From Polyangiaceae bacterium (lineage in GTDB: Bacteria > Myxococcota_A > Polyangia > Polyangiales > Polyangiaceae): a stretch of 64,000 bases of DNA. The notes under the pieces were generated by a model. The model searched no databases and was not told the DNA's origin. It was given only the letters and a program-made list of their open reading frames with translations. Position 1 is the stretch's first letter, and every line of letters starts with the position of its first letter. Location: positions 78,413 through 142,412 of the forward strand of contig JAICQO010000004.1 of the NCBI GenBank assembly GCA_025937835.1. Reading direction: 5' to 3'. Made by a program: the position numbers and the translations under genes. Positions 55,517-64,000 of this stretch are shown in pieces.

Positions 55517-57280
55517 ATGCGGCCGCTCGTTCGCCTGCTCGGCTATTTGCGGCCGTACCGGCTGCTGGTCGGCGGCGGCGCGCTCTGCCTGCTGCTGTCC
55601 ATCCCCTGCTCGCTCTTCCACCCCCTGGTGTGGAAGTTCATCGTAGACGACGTGGTGCTCGGGCAGCAGCACGGCCGGCTGCTGCCCGCGCTGCTCTTGA
55701 TGTTCCTGGTCCACGCCACCGGTACGGCGCTCGGCCTCGTGCGCACGCTCCTGCTCGGAAAGGCCGGCGAGCGCTTCATCTTCGACCTACGCAACGCCGT
55801 CTACCGCAAGCTGCAGGCGCAGTCTCTCGAGTACTTCCACGACAAGCGCGCGGGCGAGCTGTCTACCCGCGCGGTTCAGGACGTCGAGGCGCTGCGCGAC
55901 GCGGTCGTCGGCGGTCTCGACGAGATCCTCGCGAGCCTGTTGTCCTTCACGTTCGTCGCGGGCGTGATCATCTACCTGCACTGGGTGATCGGCCTGCTCA
56001 CGCTGCTGCCGCTGGCCAGCGTCGGGCTCTTGATCTTCTTCTTCAATCAGCGGGTCAAGGGCCTGTATCGCAAGGTCCGCGATCGCCTGGGTGACGTGAC
56101 GGCCCAGCTCAACGAGGTCATCTCCGGCATGGCGCTGGTCAAGGCCTTCGCGCGGGAGGGCTACGAGATCCAGCGCTTTCGGAAGATCGGCGAGAGCTAC
56201 CTCGCGACCAGCTTGCGCGGAGTGCGCGTGCGCGCGGTGTACATGCCGTCCGTGCTGCTGGTCGGCTTCCTCAGCAACGTGTGCATGATCGGCTTCGGAG
56301 CCTGGTTCGTGATCCAGGGCTCGTTCACGCTCGGCGGCCTCGTCGCCTACCGCGGCTACTGGTGGCAGCTGTTTTCCCCGGTCACTTCGATCGCCACCAT
56401 CAACGACCTGTGGCAGCGGGCCAACGCCGCGGCCGCGCGCATCGTCGAGGTGCTGGACGAGCCGGAGTCGATCGCCGATCCCCCGCACCCGAGCGAGCTC
56501 GGCCGCCCGCGCGGGCAGATCGATTTCGAACGGGTCTCGTTCGGCTACGAGCCCGGACGCGAGACGTTGCGCGAGGTCGACCTGCGTGTTCCAGCCGGCG
56601 CCTCCGTCGGCGTGGTCGGCCCGAGCGGCGCGGGCAAGAGCACGCTCCTGTCGTTGCTACTCCGCTTCTACGATCCGACGAACGGCGTCGTGCGCATCGA
56701 CGGTCACGACCTCCGCAGCCTGCGCCAGCGCGACCTGCGTTCGCACTTCGCCGTCGTCGCTCAGGATGCATTTCTCTTCAACGAGTCGGTGCGCGACAAC
56801 ATCCGCTACGGGCGACTCGACGCGAGCCAGGCGGAAATCGAAGAGGCAGCCGAGCTCGCCAACGCGCACGAGTTCGTGCTCGGCCTGTCGAACGGCTACG
56901 ACACCAAGATCGGTGAGCGCGGGGTGCGCCTCTCGGGCGGCCAGCGCCAGCGGCTGTGTATCGCGCGCGCGTTCCTGGCAAATCCAGCCGTTTTGCTGCT
57001 GGACGAAGCCACGGCCGCCGTCGAGCCCGAGTCCGAGCTCCTGATCCAGACCGCGCTCTCGCGGCTGATGCAGGGCCGCACGACCTTCATCGTCTCGCAC
57101 CGCCTGAGCATGGTGCGCGACGTCGACACGATCCTGGTCGTGCGCGACCGCAAGCTCGCCGAGCGCGGCAACCACGACGCCCTGATGGCCGAGGACGGCT
57201 GGTACGCGCGCATGTACCGGCTGCAGGTCGGAGAAGAGGGCGCTATTCCGTCTCGTCCGGCTCGAGAGCGCAGCCCGTGA
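55517..57280 (+). CDS. ABC exporter half-transporter (MsbA/LmrA type)
   Basis: The 587-residue protein has six transmembrane helices in residues 10-290 with ABC-membrane motifs, and an ATPase domain with Walker A GPSGAGKSTL, Q-loop VAQDAFLF, signature LSGGQRQRL, Walker B VLLLDEATAAVE and H-loop VSHRL. It pumps lipids, drugs or peptides as a homodimer. Start ATG 55517 is 13 nt after the DsbA-like gene, so they may share a transcript and the pair could export a disulfide-containing peptide or handle envelope stress. Substrate unknown. Confidence 0.93.
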   Translation: MRPLVRLLGYLRPYRLLVGGGALCLLLSIPCSLFHPLVWKFIVDDVVLGQQHGRLLPALLLMFLVHATGTALGLVRTLLLGKAGERFIFDLRNAVYRKLQAQSLEYFHDKRAGELSTRAVQDVEALRDAVVGGLDEILASLLSFTFVAGVIIYLHWVIGLLTLLPLASVGLLIFFFNQRVKGLYRKVRDRLGDVTAQLNEVISGMALVKAFAREGYEIQRFRKIGESYLATSLRGVRVRAVYMPSVLLVGFLSNVCMIGFGAWFVIQGSFTLGGLVAYRGYWWQLFSPVTSIATINDLWQRANAAAARIVEVLDEPESIADPPHPSELGRPRGQIDFERVSFGYEPGRETLREVDLRVPAGASVGVVGPSGAGKSTLLSLLLRFYDPTNGVVRIDGHDLRSLRQRDLRSHFAVVAQDAFLFNESVRDNIRYGRLDASQAEIEEAAELANAHEFVLGLSNGYDTKIGERGVRLSGGQRQRLCIARAFLANPAVLLLDEATAAVEPESELLIQTALSRLMQGRTTFIVSHRLSMVRDVDTILVVRDRKLAERGNHDALMAEDGWYARMYRLQVGEEGAIPSRPARERSP

Positions 57281-57632
57281 ACGCGTAGCCCGTGTGCAGC
57301 CCTCCCGCTTCGTCGGTGATCGGCGTCTCTGCCGAGTAACCGCCGTCGAGCGCCGACTCGTTGCCCCGCAACACCTCCGCGTCCGCGCCTGGAAACCGCA
57401 CCTCGACCCAGTCCCGCGCCGCCGACATCTCGATCCGAAAGCCGGCCGGCACGTCCCGCTGCTCTTTCACACGGCTGCCGAGCAACACCGGCAAGCGGAT
57501 GCAGAGCTTCGCCTCCTCGACGTCGTTTTCGTCCGTCACGCGCGCGCCGATCGTGACCGGGCGCGGCCCTCCGGCGTCTCCACCGCACGCGCCGAGAAAC
57601 ACGCACAAAACCAGGGCCGAGCGCTGCCTCAC
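57243..57632 (-). CDS. Small lipoprotein of unknown function
   Basis: The 129-residue product starts at GTG 57632 (MRQRSALVLCVFLGACGGDA) with a good lipobox LGAC at 14-17. The mature part is acidic, with no known motif. It overlaps the end of the ABC transporter gene by 38 nt, convergently, and its start overlaps the stop of the upstream barrel gene by 4 nt (GTGA), so the two minus-strand genes are translationally coupled and may form one surface complex. Confidence 0.72.
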   Translation of the reverse strand: MRQRSALVLCVFLGACGGDAGGPRPVTIGARVTDENDVEEAKLCIRLPVLLGSRVKEQRDVPAGFRIEMSAARDWVEVRFPGADAEVLRGNESALDGGYSAETPITDEAGGLHTGYAFTGCALEPDETE

Positions 57633-58345
57633 GGTCGCACCACCAGACGCATCCCGAGCGTCGCCCACACGTGAAAAGCCCGCTCGTCGATGTCCGTGGT
57701 CGAGTGCTGGCCACCCACCTCGGTGCGTGTCGTCATGTAGCGCCCGAGCGACAGCTCCAGGAACGGCCCCCAGCCGACTGCGTTGCGCACGTCGAAGCCG
57801 CCGCTCAGCTGGGCCCAGGTGATGCCCGACGCGGTGTTGTTCTCGCCGTACCCGGTGGCGTCGTGGATCGACTGCACGGCGGCCTCCATACCGAATCCAT
57901 AGCCGAGCCACGGGTTCACGTGGCCGCCTGGGTCGAACCCGTATTCCGTCTCGACCCCGAGCCGCACGTTGACGGCGCTGCAGCGCACGTCGTTCTCCCA
58001 GTCTTGGTCATCGTCGTCGCACAGGGCTTCGACGAGCCGGTCGCTGCCCTCGGACCCGACGGTGATCACGAGGTAGCCGCCGAGATACACCGAGCGCGTG
58101 AGCTTGCCGCCCAGATCGACGCCGAACGGGATCTGCCAGGCGTAGCGCTTGCCGAGAGCGTCCCCCGGCTCGCCGGTGGCCTTGCCCGCGGGCAGCGCCA
58201 CACCGCTGAAGAAGTGCGCCTGAAATCCGGTCTTCGCGGGCCTCGGCGCGTCGATTGGCGGTGTCGCCTCGACTGCGCGGGCCGCGCGGGGATCCATCGC
58301 AAGCGTCGCGAGTCCCAGCGCAACGCTCAGTAAGCCTCGCCGCAT
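57629..58345 (-). CDS. Probable outer-membrane barrel protein
   Basis: The 238-residue product has a signal peptide (MRRGLLSVALGLATLAMDPR, cut near ARA-VE) and about eight amphipathic strands (SVYLGGYLVITVG; VNVRLGVETEYGFD; WGPFLELSLGRYMTT; HVWATLGMRLVVRP), like small 8-strand barrels of the OmpW/OmpA size class. A loop rich in Asp (DDDDQDWENDVRC) between strands could bind calcium or carry a disulfide with the upstream Cys. A longer start at 58381 is possible but adds no signal-like residues. It is paired with a lipoprotein gene downstream. Confidence 0.7.
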   Translation of the reverse strand: MRRGLLSVALGLATLAMDPRAARAVEATPPIDAPRPAKTGFQAHFFSGVALPAGKATGEPGDALGKRYAWQIPFGVDLGGKLTRSVYLGGYLVITVGSEGSDRLVEALCDDDDQDWENDVRCSAVNVRLGVETEYGFDPGGHVNPWLGYGFGMEAAVQSIHDATGYGENNTASGITWAQLSGGFDVRNAVGWGPFLELSLGRYMTTRTEVGGQHSTTDIDERAFHVWATLGMRLVVRP

Positions 58346-58497
58346 CGCACCATCCTCGCATCGACTCTCGTCGTGTCTCAAGCGCCCGCCGCTCGCCGGG
58401 CCTCAGATAACGGGGAGGACGTGGGAACGAGTGCGAAGCGCGCTCACCCGGGGATCGAGGTAGCGAGCGGATCAGGTCACAGAGGCCACGCCGATTT

Positions 58498-58535
58498 TGG
58501 GCAACTCGAGACCGACTTTGGTCGATGATTGCCCA
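58498..58535. promoter_or_regulatory. Nested inverted repeat before the small membrane-protein gene
   Basis: TGGGCAA (58498-58504) and TTGCCCA (58529-58535) are perfect inverted repeats; inside them GACC (58510-58513) and GGTC (58520-58523) pair too. The element lies 63 bp upstream of the ATG at 58598 and could be an operator. Confidence 0.45.
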
Positions 58536-58597
58536 GCCACCATCGAAGCGGGTCTTGGCTACGCTGATCGGGGTGACCGAGGGAGTGAGGAGATGCG

Positions 58598-59095
58598 ATG
58601 GAGCTTCTGAAGCAGATTGTATTCGGTGTGTTGTTCCTGGGCGCTGCGGGCGGTTGGTATTGGTACAAGTACCTGCGCCGGGGCGGGGTGAAGGGCTACA
58701 TGGACAAGCAGCTCGGGCTCGCGCCGGGCGAGCAAGCGACCGCGATGTGGATGTCCTACTACCACGTCGAAATGTCGAAGCTGGCGGAGGTCGGAGAAGC
58801 GATCGTCGGCGTGCGAACGCGCGGCATCAACGTGATGGTGGCGCTCACCAACACCGGCTGTCTCACGATTGGCAGCAACGAGAACGACAACCCGCCGATG
58901 CGCTTTCAGCGCGGCCAGGCCAGCGTCAGCGAGTACCCGAGCAAACCCAAGAACTCGACGCTCGCAGGCCCGAAAGGGCTGGAGGCGACCTGCGTGATGC
59001 AGATCACCTCCGCGCACGAGGAGCCGGTCCGGCTCGAGATCGTGCGTTCGGGTTACGAAGCGATCGCGAACTGGTCCCGCGCCGCGGCCGCCTGA
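58598..59095 (+). CDS. Small membrane-anchored protein of unknown function
   Basis: The 165-residue protein has one N-terminal transmembrane helix (about 6-24, then YKYLRR) and a soluble domain of no known family (MWMSYYHVEMSKLAEVGEAI, then a Gly-Ile-Asn-Val stretch). GAGGAG lies 9 nt before ATG. A nested inverted repeat sits upstream. Not recognised; the TM plus soluble layout suggests a cytoplasmic or periplasmic anchor, orientation unclear. Confidence 0.75.
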   Translation: MELLKQIVFGVLFLGAAGGWYWYKYLRRGGVKGYMDKQLGLAPGEQATAMWMSYYHVEMSKLAEVGEAIVGVRTRGINVMVALTNTGCLTIGSNENDNPPMRFQRGQASVSEYPSKPKNSTLAGPKGLEATCVMQITSAHEEPVRLEIVRSGYEAIANWSRAAAA

Positions 59096-59102
59096 GCCCG
59101 AC

Positions 59103-60347
<1,245 letters not shown>

Positions 60348-60441
60348 GGCGCAACCACGTAATGAACTCGCGCCTTCGACACAAGCCCAGACTGCCCGCA
60401 TGGGGCAAGACGCTACGCTGACTCCCTCTGGCTCAGCTGGG

Positions 60442-61494
60442 CTAGTTCAGGCCCGAAAAGAACGACCAGATCGCCGCGCCTGCAAACATCGGCCAATTGT
60501 GATCTTGTTCGTGCACGCACCAGTGCAGGGGGGCTTCGCAGCCGTCGTAGGCAACACAAGGGTCGGGCGTCACCGGCATCGAGCTGTCCGAGCAGCCGTT
60601 GACCTCCAACCACAGATCGCGCCCCGCCTCCCCGGTCTCGAAGTCGACGGTCCCGTCGTTCGAGCCGTGAGTTATCCAGGCAGCGACGGGCGTCGCGCAG
60701 TTGGCCATGCCTCCGAAAGGCGGTCCACCCGCTACCGGCGCGATCCCGCGCAACACGCTGCCGCGCGAACACCCGAGCCGCTCCGTGAAAAATCCGCCAA
60801 AGCTGTGCCCGGTGCTGAAGATGCGCTTGGAATCGACGCAGTAAGCCGCGCTCACCTTCTCGATCAGGGCGTCGAACAAGGCCACGTCGATGCCGCTCGG
60901 AGACAGGTCCCAACCCGGTTGGCCGTCGTCGTTTGGTAAGCCGTCCGGGTAGACGAAGATCGCCCCGCCCTTGGATGCCGACTCGACGCGAAAGTACTGG
61001 CGCGCCTGCGCACCGTTGCCGCCGAGCCCGTGCCACCCGAACACCAGCGGGTAGGGCTTCTCCGCGTCGTACTCGGCGGGCACCGACAACACGTAGCTGC
61101 GCGCCTCGCCAGCGACGTCGACCGCTTCGTCAGGGAATACTCCGGTTTCAGAGGCGCTCTTACCGCAACCCGAGGACGGCGCTGCGCCCCCGCTCGAACC
61201 TCCGGTGCTCGCCGCCTTGCCTCCGCTCGCACCTCCCGTCGCGCCAGCGCTGCCGCCGCTGTTCGCGCGGGCCCCCCCGGTCGCGGTGACGGCACCTCCG
61301 GTCGGCATGCCTCCCGCACTCGTGGCCATGCCGCCGCTGCTCGTCGGCCCGCCCGCGGTCGCGCCGCCGCTCGCGCTCGACGCGCTGCTGCCGCCGGTCG
61401 CGCCGCCGGAGCTTCCGTCATCGCTTTCACTGCACGCGAGCGCCGCGCCCAATCCGATCGCGCACCAACCAAAACCGGCGGCCCAGTTTCTCAT
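60442..61494 (-). CDS. PHB-depolymerase/feruloyl-esterase-like lipoprotein
   Basis: The 350-residue protein has a signal ending near LAC-SES, a Gly/Ser/Ala-rich linker of about 80 residues with repeated GGA and SGG units, and an alpha/beta-hydrolase of the LpqC/polyhydroxybutyrate depolymerase family: HGLGGNGAQARQYF, FVYPDGL, nucleophile GHSFGGFF, Asp in HGSNDGTV and His in HEQDHNWPMF. Several Cys probably form disulfides. It would act on extracellular esters (polyesters or plant-like feruloyl sugars). Confidence 0.85.
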   Translation of the reverse strand: MRNWAAGFGWCAIGLGAALACSESDDGSSGGATGGSSASSASGGATAGGPTSSGGMATSAGGMPTGGAVTATGGARANSGGSAGATGGASGGKAASTGGSSGGAAPSSGCGKSASETGVFPDEAVDVAGEARSYVLSVPAEYDAEKPYPLVFGWHGLGGNGAQARQYFRVESASKGGAIFVYPDGLPNDDGQPGWDLSPSGIDVALFDALIEKVSAAYCVDSKRIFSTGHSFGGFFTERLGCSRGSVLRGIAPVAGGPPFGGMANCATPVAAWITHGSNDGTVDFETGEAGRDLWLEVNGCSDSSMPVTPDPCVAYDGCEAPLHWCVHEQDHNWPMFAGAAIWSFFSGLN

Positions 61495-61612
61495 CGGTTT
61501 CTCCCGTGGTCCCGAGAGCGTAAACGACTAGCTGCACGGCGTCAGCAGCCGGTTGCGGCGCGCACACTCCCCGACCCTGTGCGACAACCAAACCAATCTC
61601 CGAAATCGGCCC

Positions 61613-62596
61613 TCACCAGAGCTGGTGAACGAGCCCGCGCACGCGCGCGTCGTACAGCTTTTCGAGCGCACGGTGCAGCTCGGGCGACAGCGGCGGCAAG
61701 TCCGCAGCGCGCGCGTTTTCGGCCACCTGCGCGGGCCGTTTGGCGCCGGGGATCACGCAGCTGACGGCCTCGTGATCGAGGATGAAGCGCAGCGCGAGCT
61801 CCGCCAGGGTCATGCCTGCAGGCAGCAAACGCCGCAGCTCTTCGACGATCTCGAGGCCGACCTGGTAGTCGATGCCCGAGAAGGTCTCGCCGCGATCGAA
61901 CGCTTCACCCGTGCGGTTGAAATGCCGATGATCGTCGCTCGCGAACTTCGTGTTCGCGGTCAGCTTGCCGGCGAGTAACCCCGACGACAACGGCAGCCGC
62001 GCCAAGACTCCGACACGCTTCTCGAGCGCACGCTGGAAGAACAGATCAGCGGGGCGGCGGCGCAACAGATTGAAGATGATCTGCACCGACTGCACGCCGG
62101 GGAACTCGATCGCCTTCAGCGCCTCCTCGACGCGTTCGACGCTCACGCCGTAGTGGCGGAGCTTGCCTTCCTTCACCAGGCGGTCGAGCGCGCCGAACAC
62201 CTCGGGGCGGTAGTAAACCTCGGTGGGCGGGCAATGCAGCTGCACGAGGTCGATCGCCTCGACCTCGAGGTTCTTCAGGCTGCGCTCGATCCAACCGCGC
62301 AGGTTCTCGTAGTTGTATTGCTCCGCCACGTGCGGCGAGGCGCGCCGGCCGGCCTTGGTCGCGATCCAGAACGGCTCGCTACGTTCCCGCCGCAGGCGCG
62401 CGAGCAGCTTCTCGCTGTGCCCGTCCCCGTACACGTCGGCCGTATCGAAGAAGTTCACGCCCAGGTCCAGCGCCTGGTGCAGGGCCGCCAGCGATTCGGA
62501 GTCGTCCACCTGTCCCCAGGTGCCCCCAATCGCCCACGCGCCGAAGCTGACCGTCGAAATCTCGAAACCCGTTCTGCCCAGTGTGCGTAACTTCAC
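61613..62596 (-). CDS. Aldo/keto reductase
   Basis: The 327-residue protein has the AKR tetrad: Asp and Tyr in NFFDTADVYGDG, Lys in WIATKAGRR, His in VQLHCPP, and NADPH-binding residues near VIPGAKRPAQVAEN. GTG 62596 starts MKLRTLGRTGFEIS (AGGAG nearby); the longer open frame is not conserved. It reduces aldehydes or ketones with NADPH; substrate unknown. It is divergent from the phosphoesterase gene, sharing an 84-bp region. Confidence 0.9.
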   Translation of the reverse strand: MKLRTLGRTGFEISTVSFGAWAIGGTWGQVDDSESLAALHQALDLGVNFFDTADVYGDGHSEKLLARLRRERSEPFWIATKAGRRASPHVAEQYNYENLRGWIERSLKNLEVEAIDLVQLHCPPTEVYYRPEVFGALDRLVKEGKLRHYGVSVERVEEALKAIEFPGVQSVQIIFNLLRRRPADLFFQRALEKRVGVLARLPLSSGLLAGKLTANTKFASDDHRHFNRTGEAFDRGETFSGIDYQVGLEIVEELRRLLPAGMTLAELALRFILDHEAVSCVIPGAKRPAQVAENARAADLPPLSPELHRALEKLYDARVRGLVHQLW

Positions 62597-62680
62597 TTGC
62601 TCCTCGCGAAAACGCGGTACCACGCCGTTTCCCCTTCGTAAACGCCCGTCTCCCGAATCACCCAACGCCACGCCAACACC

Positions 62681-63931
62681 ATGCGCCTCGGATTCGCCGT
62701 CTTCCTCGTCGTCCTGGGCAGCGTTCTTTACTTGGTGAACCGGCATGTGTTCCGCTGGGCTACCCGGGCGTTTTCGCTCTCTGACCGGGCACGCCGCGCC
62801 GTCGCCTGGGCGCTCGCCTTCGGCCTGATCGGAATGCTCGGGGGGCGACTGCTGTCGTGGATCGCCGCAGGCCCGCTGGTCACGACGTTGGTCGCCGTCT
62901 CGTCCACGCTCGAGCTCGCAGTGTTGATCAGCTTCGCGCTGCTGTTGCCAGCGGACCTCGTGCGCCTCGGGGCGTGGCTGTCGCGACGTTGGGCCAACCC
63001 AAAAACCACAGCAACTTCGGATACTTCAGGCCCACCTACCGAGTCCGGTGCTGGGCATGTGGAACAGGTTCCACGTCGCAGCTTCCTCGAGCAGGCCGCG
63101 GCGAGCTCCGCGTTCTTGATCGGCGGCGGCAGCGCGCTGTACGGCGTTCTGGCCGGGCGCCAAGACTACGCGCTCGAAGAAGTGCCGATCCGCCTGCCCG
63201 GTCTGTCGCGCTCGCTCGATGGTTTTTCGATCGTGCAGCTCTCGGATCTGCACATCGGTCAGTTCACCGGTCGCGCCGAGCTCGCCGCCGCCGAGTCCTT
63301 GGTGCTGAAGGCGCGGCCGGATCTGATCGTCCTCACCGGGGACCTCCTCGACAACGATCCGAAGCTCGCGCCCGAGCTCGGCGCGTTCGTGCGTCGTTTG
63401 TTGCCGCTCGCGCGCCGCGGCGTGATCGCGATCCCGGGCAATCACGATTTATTCGCGGGCATCGATCCAGTCGTGGACGCCGTCGAGCGCGCAGGCGGCA
63501 GCATGTTGCGCAATCGCGGCACGCTGATCGGCGACGCAGGCGGCAGCTTCACCCTGCTCGGCGTCGACGACGTCTGGGCGCGCCGCCAGGGGGGCGGGCC
63601 CAGTCTCGAGCGCGCGCTCGCGACGTTGCCCAAGCAGGGCGGTAAAGTCGCGCCCGCTCTCGACGCGCCGCGGGTCTTGCTCTGCCACAATCCGAGTTAC
63701 TTCGCGGAGGCCGCGGGCCACGTTCAGCTCCAGCTCTCCGGACACACCCATGGCGGCCAGGTGAACCTGCTCGTGCGTCCGGCGGATCTGCTGTTGCCGG
63801 GCGGATGGGTCGCCGGGCGCTACACGCGCTCGGGTTCCGATCTGTACGTGAACCGCGGCTTCGGCACCGTCGGACCGCCCGCGCGCCTCGGCTCGCCCCC
63901 CGAGGTGACGAAGCTCGTGCTCACGGTCTGA
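62681..63931 (+). CDS. Membrane metallophosphoesterase (YkuE-like)
   Basis: The 416-residue protein has three or so N-terminal transmembrane helices (about 3-20, 40-60, 65-90), an internal twin-Arg-like PRRSFLEQAAASSAFLIGGG segment (about 131-150), then a calcineurin-type phosphoesterase with metal motifs QLSDLHIGQF, VLTGDLLDND, IPGNHD, LLCHNPSYF and SGHTHGGQ. It may hydrolyse a lipid- or nucleotide-linked phosphate at the cell surface (LpxH/YkuE families). The layout of membrane block plus a Tat-like segment fits extracytoplasmic catalysis. Confidence 0.9.
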   Translation: MRLGFAVFLVVLGSVLYLVNRHVFRWATRAFSLSDRARRAVAWALAFGLIGMLGGRLLSWIAAGPLVTTLVAVSSTLELAVLISFALLLPADLVRLGAWLSRRWANPKTTATSDTSGPPTESGAGHVEQVPRRSFLEQAAASSAFLIGGGSALYGVLAGRQDYALEEVPIRLPGLSRSLDGFSIVQLSDLHIGQFTGRAELAAAESLVLKARPDLIVLTGDLLDNDPKLAPELGAFVRRLLPLARRGVIAIPGNHDLFAGIDPVVDAVERAGGSMLRNRGTLIGDAGGSFTLLGVDDVWARRQGGGPSLERALATLPKQGGKVAPALDAPRVLLCHNPSYFAEAAGHVQLQLSGHTHGGQVNLLVRPADLLLPGGWVAGRYTRSGSDLYVNRGFGTVGPPARLGSPPEVTKLVLTV

Positions 63932-63942
63932 TCGGCAGACAA

Positions 63943-64000
63943 TTACAGCGCGACGAGCGTTGCGGAAAACAACGTCGCGAGCTCGCCGCGCGGCATCCCA
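63943..64000 (-). CDS. Possible partial CDS running off the right edge
   Basis: On the minus strand an open frame enters from the right edge and ends at a TAA (63943-63945), reading ...MPRGELATLFSATLVAL. It is too short to confirm coding; it is listed only because it is convergent with the phosphoesterase gene and nothing contradicts it. Confidence 0.25.
   Translation of the reverse strand, partial: GMPRGELATLFSATLVAL

Overview
The window is a high-GC chromosomal stretch that most likely comes from a member of the Myxococcota (Polyangia-like 'Deltaproteobacteria'). The inference rests on gene content: a bactofilin, a GltJ/AgmX-like gliding-type protein, AddAB instead of RecBCD, several sigma-54 activators, Gly/Ser-rich lipoproteins with 'GGA' linkers, and many secreted proteins of unknown function. 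No rRNA, tRNA, CRISPR array, prophage or insertion sequence was recognised. Taxonomy is inferred and was not tested by search.

About 0.5-25.7 kb is a large flagellar locus. A sigma-54 activator without a receiver domain (484-1626, minus) faces a tightly packed, apparently single transcription unit: flgB-flgC-fliE-fliF-fliG-fliH-fliI-fliJ-fliK-like-flgD-flgE-fliL-fliM-fliN-fliO-fliP-fliQ-fliR-flhB-flhA-flhF-fliA (2097-20889). It encodes the MS ring, C ring, export gate and ATPase, proximal rod, hook and hook cap, the placement GTPase and sigma-28. After a tandem hairpin repeat come fliW, a HDOD/zinc-finger/membrane protein, flbD, motA and motB. Good -24/-12 (sigma-54) promoters are visible before the activator itself, before flgB, before fliW (perfect consensus core) and before flbD. 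The flgB and flbD promoters put the predicted transcription start only about 2 nt before a GTG start codon, so these messages look leaderless. Filament, distal rod, P/L ring and chemotaxis genes, flhG and csrA are not in this window.

About 25.8-38.4 kb is a mixed housekeeping and envelope region: a one-cysteine NifU-like domain protein, a secreted Lys-tailed protein, a possible lipoprotein, methionine aminopeptidase, a very unusual Fic-fold protein (histone-H1-like N-terminus, long charged helix, catalytic His lost), an operon of a REC-GGDEF protein, an NtrC-type response regulator and a TolC-family protein, an outer-membrane barrel candidate, a bactofilin, an exported START-like protein and a membrane-anchored PASTA protein.

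About 38.4-57.3 kb holds addB-addA (double-strand break resection), gltB-gltD (glutamate synthase, with a sigma-70-like promoter), a PlsC-type acyltransferase, the GltJ/AgmX-like protein, a DsbA-fold lipoprotein with a duplicated four-cysteine motif, and an ABC exporter half-transporter. The last part (57.2-64 kb) carries a barrel/lipoprotein gene pair, a small membrane-anchored protein, an exported SAM-methyltransferase-like lipoprotein, a PHB-depolymerase/esterase-like lipoprotein, an aldo/keto reductase and a membrane metallophosphoesterase. Partial genes are cut at both edges.
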